This document shows positions 27,124-35,173 of a DNA stretch of 64,000 nucleotides, piece after piece. This stretch comes from Actinomycetota bacterium (GTDB lineage Bacteria > Actinomycetota > Thermoleophilia > Gaiellales > Gaiellaceae). The stretch lies in contig JAIBJN010000005.1 of NCBI GenBank assembly GCA_020029595.1, positions 1 through 64,000 on the forward strand. Reading direction: 5' to 3'. A program made the position numbers and the translations under genes. Positions within the stretch are counted from its first letter, which is position 1; each line of letters opens with the position of its first letter. Below the pieces are notes generated by a model. The model had not been told where the DNA came from and did not search any database. It saw only the letters and a list, made by a program, of their open reading frames with translations.

Positions 27124-30100
27124 GCGCCGTTCGCGCGGAGGTGCGAGTTCGAGACTCGCCGTATCAGGGCTTGGTGCCCTATTCCGAGGCGGACGCGGAC
27201 CGCTTCTTCGGTCGTGATTCAGAGCGCGAGATCATCATCTCGAACCTCATGGCGCGGCGCCTGACGCTCCTGTACGGAGAAAGCGGCGTCGGCAAGAGCT
27301 CGGTGCTCCACGCAGGCGTGGTCCACCATCTCCAGCTCCGCGCGCGTCGTGACCTGGCGGAGCGCGGAGCCGCGCGCGCCGTCCCGATCGTCTTCAGCTC
27401 TTGGCGGGACGATCCGATCGCCGCCCTCGCGGGAGCGCTTCGTGAGCAAGGGAAGGAGTTCGTCCCGGGTGGCGGCGATCTCGACCTCCCTCGGTCGGCG
27501 AAGCTGGACGAGCTCGTTGACGACGCGAGCAAGGCCCTCCACGCGAAGATCCTCCTCATCCTCGATCAGTTCGAGGAGTATTTCGTCTACCACGAGTCGG
27601 AGGACGGCGAAGGGACGCTGGCGACGGACCTTCCCCGCCTCCTCTCGCGGCCCGAAGTCCGGGCGAACGTCCTCATCGCGATCAGAGAGGACGCGCTCGC
27701 GAAGCTCGACCGCTTCAAGGGGCGGATCCCGCACCTGATGACGAACCGGCTGCACATCCACCACCTGGACCGCGACGCCGCCCGCGCGGCCATCGAGAAG
27801 CCCGTCGACTACTACAACGAGATCCACGGAACCGCGATCTCGCTCGAGCCGGAGCTTCGGGAGACCGTCCTCGACCAGGTCGAGGCGGGCAAGGTCGTGC
27901 TCGCCCCGGGAGGCGCGGGCATCGTCGACGGCGGTGAAAGCTCCGGCAACGGCCGTGGCCGCGTCGAGACGCCGTACCTGCAGCTCGTCATGGAGCGGTT
28001 GTGGGACGAGGAGATGGCGACAGGCTCGAGCGAGCTGCGCCTCGGCACACTCACGCGCCTCGGTGGAGCCGACCGGATTGTTCGCACGCATCTCGACGAG
28101 GCGATGAGCAAGCTGCCAGCGACGCAACGGGACCGCGCCGCCGACCTGTTTCGGTTCCTCGTCACGCCGGGAGGCACGAAGATCGCCTTGACCGCCAGAG
28201 ACCTGGCGGACTACACGGGGCATTCGCCGGACGAGCTTCAACCGATCCTCGATCATCTCCGCGAGACGAGGATCGTGCGCCCCGAGTCCGGGCCCGACGG
28301 CAGGCCGGACTCGACTCGCTACGAGATCTTCCACGACGTTCTCGCTGCGGCGGTCCTCGACTGGCGGGCGCGCCATAAGCACACTGCCGAGCAGCGCGAG
28401 CTCGCGAAGAAGCTCGAGGAGGAGCGCGAGCGGAAGCTCGACGCCGAGGCGGAGGCCCGTCAGGCACACGAGCAAGCCGCGCGAGAGAGGCGGCGAGCTC
28501 GGATCTTTCGCCTCGTCATGGTCGCCTGTGCCTTGCTCGCGGCGGTAGCCGCGGGGGCCTTCGTCTACGCCCTCAACAAGCAGAACGAGGCTGAGGAACG
28601 TTCGAAGCGAGCCGAGTCGATCGCGATCGCGAGCACCGCCGCCCTCGACGATCCCAACGCGGCGCTTCTCGCAGGGGTCGAGGCGTACGAGCTGGGAGGA
28701 TCGTTCGAGGCCCGTAGCCTGATCCTCGGGACCTTGCAGCTCAACGCCGGGCTCCCGCAGATCCTTGCCGGACAGGCGCGCTCGGTGAACGGCATCGTCT
28801 TCTCGCCCGACTCGGCGATCATCGCAACGGGCGGATCCGACGGCGTCGTCCGGCTCTGGGATGCGCCGACCGGCCGCCCGCTCGGGAATCCGCTTCGGGG
28901 CCACGACGGGGTCGTGCTGTCGGTGTCGTACAGCCCAGACGGCCAGACCCTGGCCTCTGGGGGGGATGACGCGATCGTCCGCCTCTGGGACGTCTCCGAC
29001 CCGGCGAACGTCCCGAAACCTGCCGAGCTGACGGCAGTCGGTCTGGAGTCGGTCAACGTCGTCGCGTTCAGCCCCGACCGGAAGACGCTTGCGACAGGGC
29101 ATGAGAGTGGAGCGGTGCAGCTCTGGGACGTCTCAAACCCCGAGGACGCGCGAAGCCTCGGGCCGCCGCTCAGGCCCCGACACGGCGGCGCGGTGTGGGG
29201 GCTCGCGTTCCGCCCGGACGGCGCCCGACTCGCGTCCGGCGGAGCGGACCCGAGCGTGCGACTCTGGGACGTGTCAAACCCCCGGCGGGCGCAGGCGCTT
29301 CCGCCGCTCGCGGACACTTCCGGCGGCGCCGTCAGCAGTTTGGCCTTCGGGCGCAAGGGCGAGCTCCTTGCCGCCGCGCGGGAGGATGGGCTTGTCTCTC
29401 TCTGGGAATTCTCCGGCTCCGCCGAGCCGCGCTATCGAGAACTCCGCGGCCACACGGATGACGTCTACGGCGTCAGCTTCAACGCCGACGCGTCCGTTCT
29501 CGTTTCCGGCGGCGCGGACGACAAGGTCGTCTTCTGGAGCCTGCAAACGGATCCTCCGCGGCCGTTCGGACCCCCGCGTACTCATTCGGATGACGTCCGC
29601 GGTGTCGCAATCAGCCCTGACGGGAGAGTCGCCGCTTCGGCGAGCGCGGACACGACCGCGAAGCTGTGGCCGCTCGCAGACACGGGCGCACTGGCGGCGG
29701 CTCTCGGCTCCAGCGAGGATGCTGCGCCGGAGTTTCGAATTGGGGCGGGGGACCTTCTCGTCTCCGCGAGCAGCGCCGCCGGCGTTCGGCTCTGGAACCT
29801 CCGTGGCTACGGTCTCGGATCCGAGACGCTTTCCGCGCCCGCTCCTCGGGAGCCGCTCGAGTCGCTTCCCCTAGAGGCGGCAAACGGCTACTCCCTCGAC
29901 TTGCGGGGAGACCTCCTGGCGACGACCAGCGGGAGTACGTTCACGCTCTGGAACGTGCGGACTGCGTCGAGGCCGCAGGAGCTGGGCAGTCCCGCCTCCG
30001 CCCACGACGGGGATGTCTGGGTTCTCGCTCTCAGCCCGGATGGAAAAACGCTCGCGTCGGGGAGCCTCGACAAGACGGTCATCCTCTGGGACGTCTCCGA

Positions 30101-30806
30101 CCCGGAGGAACCCCAGCGCCTCGCCACCATCGACGACCACAGCGACTCCATCGACGACATCGAATTCAGCCCGCAAGGCGGGCTGCTCGCCACCGCGAGC
30201 GACGACGGCGACATCCGTCTCTGGGACGTCCGTGATAGGCGGCGGCCGAAACAGCTCGGGCAGCCGCTCCGCGGTCACGAGGGCGCAGAGGTTTACGAGC
30301 TGGCCTTCGATCCGAAGGGCCGCGTCCTCGCTTCGGGCGGGGCCGACCAAAGAATCGTTCTGTGGGACGTGACTGAACCAGCGCGGGCGAAGCGGATCGG
30401 ACTCCCGCTCGGTCCGCACACCCAGAGCATCCTCGCCCTCGCCTTCGATCCGGACGGGAAGATCCTCGCGGCAGGGGACGGCGACGGATCGGTCGTTCTC
30501 TGGGACGTGAACGCGCGTCGCGGTCTGGGACTCGATCTGCGCGTCAACGCATACACGGAGGGCGGGGCGATCGACTCGGTGTCCTTCGACCGGCGGGGAA
30601 GGTATCTCATCTCCTCGGGGCGCAAGAACCCGATCGTCGTTTGGAGCTCGGTCCTCTGGAGCAAGGACGAGGACGTTCTCCGTAAGTACGCCTGCAGGAT
30701 CTCAAGGCGGAATCTCACGGCTCTCGAGTGGCGCACGTTCTTCTCCTCTACCGAGCTCGCATCGAAGCGGCAAAAGACGTGTTCCGAGTGGCCTCTTGGC
30801 GACTAG
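27120..30806 (+). CDS. nSTAND1-type NTPase with TM segment and C-terminal WD40 propellers
   Basis: SPYQGLVPYSEADADRFFGRDSEREIIISNL, Walker A GESGVGKSS, Walker B ILLILDQFEEYF, TM LVMVACALLAAVAAGAFVYAL, ~14 WD repeats; GTG overlaps SIR2 stop (GTGA). Confidence 0.93.
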   Translation: MSAVRAEVRVRDSPYQGLVPYSEADADRFFGRDSEREIIISNLMARRLTLLYGESGVGKSSVLHAGVVHHLQLRARRDLAERGAARAVPIVFSSWRDDPIAALAGALREQGKEFVPGGGDLDLPRSAKLDELVDDASKALHAKILLILDQFEEYFVYHESEDGEGTLATDLPRLLSRPEVRANVLIAIREDALAKLDRFKGRIPHLMTNRLHIHHLDRDAARAAIEKPVDYYNEIHGTAISLEPELRETVLDQVEAGKVVLAPGGAGIVDGGESSGNGRGRVETPYLQLVMERLWDEEMATGSSELRLGTLTRLGGADRIVRTHLDEAMSKLPATQRDRAADLFRFLVTPGGTKIALTARDLADYTGHSPDELQPILDHLRETRIVRPESGPDGRPDSTRYEIFHDVLAAAVLDWRARHKHTAEQRELAKKLEEERERKLDAEAEARQAHEQAARERRRARIFRLVMVACALLAAVAAGAFVYALNKQNEAEERSKRAESIAIASTAALDDPNAALLAGVEAYELGGSFEARSLILGTLQLNAGLPQILAGQARSVNGIVFSPDSAIIATGGSDGVVRLWDAPTGRPLGNPLRGHDGVVLSVSYSPDGQTLASGGDDAIVRLWDVSDPANVPKPAELTAVGLESVNVVAFSPDRKTLATGHESGAVQLWDVSNPEDARSLGPPLRPRHGGAVWGLAFRPDGARLASGGADPSVRLWDVSNPRRAQALPPLADTSGGAVSSLAFGRKGELLAAAREDGLVSLWEFSGSAEPRYRELRGHTDDVYGVSFNADASVLVSGGADDKVVFWSLQTDPPRPFGPPRTHSDDVRGVAISPDGRVAASASADTTAKLWPLADTGALAAALGSSEDAAPEFRIGAGDLLVSASSAAGVRLWNLRGYGLGSETLSAPAPREPLESLPLEAANGYSLDLRGDLLATTSGSTFTLWNVRTASRPQELGSPASAHDGDVWVLALSPDGKTLASGSLDKTVILWDVSDPEEPQRLATIDDHSDSIDDIEFSPQGGLLATASDDGDIRLWDVRDRRRPKQLGQPLRGHEGAEVYELAFDPKGRVLASGGADQRIVLWDVTEPARAKRIGLPLGPHTQSILALAFDPDGKILAAGDGDGSVVLWDVNARRGLGLDLRVNAYTEGGAIDSVSFDRRGRYLISSGRKNPIVVWSSVLWSKDEDVLRKYACRISRRNLTALEWRTFFSSTELASKRQKTCSEWPLGD

Positions 30807-30824
30807 TCACTCGCGGACACCGAA

Positions 30825-30847
30825 AGGGCCGGCGCAGAGCCGGCCCT
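30825..30847. terminator. Putative bidirectional terminator
   Basis: AGGGCCGGC-gcaga-GCCGGCCCT between convergent ORF ends. Confidence 0.65.
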
Positions 30848-30872
30848 CTGTGATCCGTCCTGCGGGTCGCGC

Positions 30873-30938
30873 CTAGAAGAGCAGGATCAGGATGACGATG
30901 ATGAGAATGATGACGAGCGTGCCAACGCCGATGTACAT
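30873..30938 (-). CDS. 21-aa single-TM micropeptide MYIGVGTLVIILIIVILILLF
   Basis: ATG with strong upstream Shine-Dalgarno GGAAGGAGGTCAC-ATG on the minus strand; fully hydrophobic peptide, TAG stop. Confidence 0.65.
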   Translation of the reverse strand: MYIGVGTLVIILIIVILILLF

Positions 30939-30995
30939 GTGACCTCCTTCCGGCGCCGTACGTACCCCGGGCGCCGAAAGGAAAACGTCCGATGA

Positions 30996-32919
30996 TCACG
31001 TGGAGAGCTCGATCTCCGCGGGCAGCTCGTCGGGGTCGGGCTCGCTCGCGAGCTCGTCCCGGACTCTCGTGTCGAAGTAGACGTATGCCGTCGTGAGCGC
31101 GACGAACGGCATCGTCAGGGCGTAGACGACTCCTGCGACTCCGTTGAGCACCCAGAACGGTGCGCTCGTCACGATGATCAGCAGCGCGCCGACGAGCGGA
31201 CCGGCGACGAGAGCGAGCGCTCCCGCGACGACGGTGAGGGACGCGACCTTCAGCCACTCTTGGCGGACGAGCCGGGCGCTCCGACGCAATGCGCCGATGG
31301 CGGAGAGACCCTCGAGCTCGACCGCCGGGACGATGAGCGCCCAACGGACGGTCAGCCAGATCGCGACCGGTACGAGGAACAGGGAGGTCACGAGCAGCGA
31401 GACCGCGACGGCTCCGATCATGAGCGCGCCGAGGAGCGGCACGATGCTGTCGCACGCCAGACGGTAGGCGCGCAGCGGCCCGATCGCCCGGCCTTCGTCG
31501 ATCTCGACGAGGGCCCGCGCGGTCGCGGCCTGGACGAAACCGACGCCCAGTAGTGTCAAGGTGGTCCCGATCGCGAGCACGAGGAGCACGAGCAGCCCGC
31601 CGCCCTCGCCCTCGGTCTGGATGCCCGCGACGCTCGAAGCCCGGACGAAGATTCCTTGCAGGAGGGCCACGAGCAAGGAGATCGGCAAGAGCAGGACGCC
31701 GATTCCGACGAACAGGGGCACCCGCCTCACGTACATGCGCGCGGCGGCTGCCAGGATCTGGCCCCACGCCCGACGACGTGCGACGCGGAAGGGCGCGGCG
31801 GGGCGCCACGTCGCGCGCGAGAGTCCGTACACCACGAGCGCGACGAGCGCTCCCAGCGCCAGGACGACCGGGAGCGGGTTGTCGATGAGTCGCCGTAAGG
31901 CCTTGGAGCCGCCGGCGACGGCGCCGCAGAAGAAGTCCGTCGCTCCGGTCCCGAACGCGCCGCCCGCCGGGACCGCGTAGCTCCGGTCGCGCCAGTCCTC
32001 CGACCACCGGATCGGCTCCGTCCACTGCGTCTTGAGGTTCGGGCCCGTCGGGCCGTTGAAGAACGCCTTCTGGAGCTCGCCCCAGCGTCCCTCGAACTCG
32101 ATCCAGGGAAACGCAGCACGGGCCTCGGTCGGGTCGCTCGGGATCGTCAATACCGTCGGCCTGATGTCGAAGGTGGGGCCCGACGTGTCGTCGCAGCCGA
32201 CGCCCTGCTCGGCCGAGCGGCCCAGATAGAGCGCCTCCTCGAAGAAGTTCGCGTGTGACCCCGCAGCCGGGCGGACGACCGGATGGGTCCCGTCGACGAG
32301 CTCGAGCGGGTCCTCGCCCCAGGTCGCCCGTTCCGCCCCCTCGTGCTGGCTGTAGCCGACGGCGACCGGCTCGCGCGAGAGCGCTTCGCGCGCATCCGCG
32401 GCGTCGAACACGAGCTGGATCATCTCCCAGTCGCCCTCGTGCAGGTTGTTCCAGTCGTTGAACGCGTAGAAGATCCAGTACTGCAGCGCGAGCTTGCCCG
32501 GGTAGCCGGGGTCGGTGGCAACGTGCGCATAGACGGCCGGTGCGTGTCCCTCGGTGAGGCGGCCCGCCCACTGCTCGTAGTCGCAGCCGGGATCGAGCGC
32601 GTTCCCGGGGAAGTCGAGGTGGTACTCATAGAGGCCGCCGGGGGAGATCGCTCGCGCTCGGGCCGACCTCGATCAGATCTCCGCCTCCCCACGGCCCTCG
32701 CAATGCAACCGTGGGCTCGTCGAAGAGAACGTCGACGTCCATCGGTTCGTACGGCTCTCCGGGGCCACATTCCTCGGCCTGCTCGACGAGCCGCACGACC
32801 GGGGCGTAGCGCTCGGCGAGCACGGTCTCGTCGGCGACGTCGGCTGAGGCGGCTGGCGACCAGGCGAGCGCGGCGACGGTGAGCACGGTGAGGAGTGCCC
32901 GGCGAGACGCCACGATCAT
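30996..32919 (-). pseudogene. Vps62-like N-terminal region plus multi-pass membrane protein, single-base frameshift near 32650
   Basis: MIVASRRALLTVLTVAALAWSPAASADVADETVLAERYAPVVRL...DLP then alternate frame GGLYEYHLDFPGNALDPGCDYEQWAGRL...YWIFYAFNDWNNLHEGDWEMIQLVF...; frame lost at a C5 run. Confidence 0.75.
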
Positions 32920-33140
32920 CGAAACGAACCGGAAGACCGGGGCGACACGACGACGAGTAACAGCAGCAAGGGCAGTCCGAGCTTCCAGTAGTCCCCGAAG
33001 CGCTACCCGCCGGGGCCCATCACCGTAATGTTGACGGGAATGGCGGCCGGTGTGAGGAACGAGGCGGCCGCCGCCACCGTGACCGTCATCAACAACGGCC
33101 GTGCGGACACGTCGCTCACGGTAGGCTCGAGAGGAGCGAT
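32916..33140 (-). pseudogene. Remnant of an SLC13-type permease C-terminus with in-frame TAG
   Basis: minus-strand translation SARPLLMTVTVAAAASFLTPAAIPVNITVMGPGG*RFGDYWKLGLPLLLLLVVV. Confidence 0.6.
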
Positions 33141-33219
33141 GAGTTTCGGGCCGAGCCCCGGTCTTAGGGGTAGGTAGAGGCACCAAGGCGCCGCAACGCC
33201 GGCGCTGAAAGGAGAGAGA

Positions 33220-33591
33220 ATGGGACAGCCGGTCGTCCACTTCGAGATCGTCGCGCAGGACCCGGAGACGCTGAGGGCCTACTACACCAACCTGTTCGGG
33301 TGGGAGTTCGACTCCAACAACCCGATGAACTACGGGATCGTGCCGCGTGACGCGAACGTCAACGCAGACGGCGTCGGAATCGGCGGCGGCGTCGGGCCGG
33401 CGCCCGAGGGCTACCCGGGCCACGTCACCTTCTACGTCGAGGTTCCCGACGTGGAGGCCGCGCTCGCGAAGGCCGAGAGCCTCGGCGGGTCGCGGATGAT
33501 GGGCCCGGAGCAGGTGATGGAGCAGGTCGAGATCGGCCTCTTCAACGACCCCGAGGGTCACGTGGTCGGTGTCGTCAAGTCCGCGTCCTAG
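33220..33591 (+). CDS. VOC (glyoxalase/bleomycin resistance-like) protein
   Basis: VVHFEIVAQDPETLRAYYTNLFGWEF; FYVEVPDVEAALAKAESLGG; FNDPEGHVVGVV. Confidence 0.88.
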   Translation: MGQPVVHFEIVAQDPETLRAYYTNLFGWEFDSNNPMNYGIVPRDANVNADGVGIGGGVGPAPEGYPGHVTFYVEVPDVEAALAKAESLGGSRMMGPEQVMEQVEIGLFNDPEGHVVGVVKSAS

Positions 33592-33636
33592 CAGTGCCGA
33601 CGCCGCTGCGTCAGCGCGGCGCCCGGACCGCCTAGG

Positions 33637-34629
33637 ATGACGGTCGTGCAGAACGCGTCGCTCGCCGCCACCCCTGCCGTCGAGGACCGCCTCGAGCACC
33701 ACCGGGTGGAGCTGACTGCCTTTTGCTACCGAATGCTGGGATCGGTCGAGGCGGAGGACGCCGTCCAGGAGACGTTCATCCGCGCGTGGCGAAGCTTCGA
33801 CCGGTTCGAGGGCAGGGCGGCGCTGCGATCGTGGCTCTACCGAATCGCCACGAACGTGTGCCTCGACATGCTGGAGGGACGGAAGCGCCGCGCGCGGCCG
33901 ATGGACCTCGGTCCGGCGCGTGAGCCCGATGCAGCCAACCTGAACACGCTCCCGGAGGTCACCTGGATCGAGCCGATGCCCGACAGCCGCGTCGTGCCGG
34001 AGGGAGACCCGGCAGAGGTCGCCGTCGCGCGCGAGACGGTCCGGCTCGCGTTCGTCGCCGCGCTGCAGCACCTGCCGCCGAAGCAGCGCGCGGTGCTGAT
34101 CCTCTGCGAGGTGCTTCGCTGGAAGGCAGCGGAGGTCGCGGAGCTCCTCGACACGAGCGTCGCATCGGTCTCGAGCGCGCTGCAGCGGGCGCGCGCGACG
34201 CTCGAGGCGAGCAAAATGTCCGCCGCGACGGCCCCGCCCTCCGTCGAGGAGGCAGACGCTGCGCTCGTCGCCCGCTACGTCGACGCCTTCGAGCGCTACG
34301 ACATGGACGCGCTGACGGCCCTGATCCACGAGGACGCGACGCAGTCGATGCCGCCGTACGACCTGTGGCTCGCCGGCCGCGACGACATCCTCCGCTGGTG
34401 GGTCGGCCCGGGTGCTGGCTGCCGCGGCTCGCGGGTGATCCCCACGACGGCGGCAAACGGCGCGCCGGCGTTCGGGCAGTACAAGCCCAGCGACACCGGC
34501 AAGGGCCACGAGCCGTGGGCGCTGCAGGTGCTCGAGATCTCGGACGGCCGGATCGTCGAGTTTACGTTCTTCCTCGATACGGAGACCGTCTTCCCGCTCT
34601 TCGGCCTGCCGCTCGAGTTCGAGTCGTAG
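33637..34629 (+). CDS. ECF sigma factor with C-terminal SnoaL-like domain
   Basis: FCYRMLGSVEAEDAVQETFIRAWRSFDRFEGRAALRSWLYRIATNVCLD; PPKQRAVLILCEVLRWKAAEVAELLDTSVASVSSALQRAR. Confidence 0.9.
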   Translation: MTVVQNASLAATPAVEDRLEHHRVELTAFCYRMLGSVEAEDAVQETFIRAWRSFDRFEGRAALRSWLYRIATNVCLDMLEGRKRRARPMDLGPAREPDAANLNTLPEVTWIEPMPDSRVVPEGDPAEVAVARETVRLAFVAALQHLPPKQRAVLILCEVLRWKAAEVAELLDTSVASVSSALQRARATLEASKMSAATAPPSVEEADAALVARYVDAFERYDMDALTALIHEDATQSMPPYDLWLAGRDDILRWWVGPGAGCRGSRVIPTTAANGAPAFGQYKPSDTGKGHEPWALQVLEISDGRIVEFTFFLDTETVFPLFGLPLEFES

Positions 34630-34642
34630 CGCCGGTCTCGTG

Positions 34643-34778
34643 CTACTCCTCGAGCGCGCTCGGGTCCATCCAGATGAGCTCCCAGAGGTGACCGTCGAGG
34701 TCCTGGAAGCTCCGTCCGTACATGAGATCCATCTCGATGGGGTCGTTCGATGGCGCACCGCCGCTCCCGAGCGCCTTG
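34643..34778 (-). pseudogene. C-terminal fragment of a VOC protein
   Basis: minus-strand translation GGAPSNDPIEMDLMYGRSFQDLDGHLWELIWMDPSALEE*, no N-terminus. Confidence 0.6.
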
Positions 34779-35072
34779 TCATCGGTCCGGCAGGACGTCC
34801 GTCAGACCCATGAAGTCGACGAGCTCGAGCAGCTCGTCCGACGCATGGCGGAGCCGGACCTGGCAGCCGTGACGCCGAGCCGCGAGCTGAAGGCGCGCGA
34901 GGGCATCGACCGTCACGGCGTCCGGGTCGACTCCGGTCACGTCGCACAGGAAGACCTCTGCGCCGCCCTTACTCAGCAACGTACAGACCCGCTCGCAGAG
35001 CCCGGGCAGGTCGGCGTGCGTGATCGGGCCACAGATGGGGAAGACGACCGAGTGCGGCCCTGGGGCGGGCAT
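34779..35072 (-). CDS. STAS-domain (anti-anti-sigma-like) protein
   Basis: FLCDVTGVDPDAVTVDALARLQLAARRHGCQVRLRHASDELLELVDFMGLTDVL. Confidence 0.75.
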   Translation of the reverse strand: MPAPGPHSVVFPICGPITHADLPGLCERVCTLLSKGGAEVFLCDVTGVDPDAVTVDALARLQLAARRHGCQVRLRHASDELLELVDFMGLTDVLPDR

Positions 35073-35099
35073 CGGGACAAGGACCGTCCGGCCGGAAGA

Positions 35100-35119
35100 A
35101 ACTCATCGACAGATGAGTT
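35100..35119. promoter_or_regulatory. Operator-like inverted repeat between STAS gene and MMPL gene
   Basis: AACTCATC-gaca-GATGAGTT, perfect 8-bp arms, 54 nt before the MMPL start. Confidence 0.5.
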
Positions 35120-35173
35120 GTAGGAGTTCAACCGGTCTCTAGTGGAAACCCGTAGCAACAAGGGGGAGGACGA

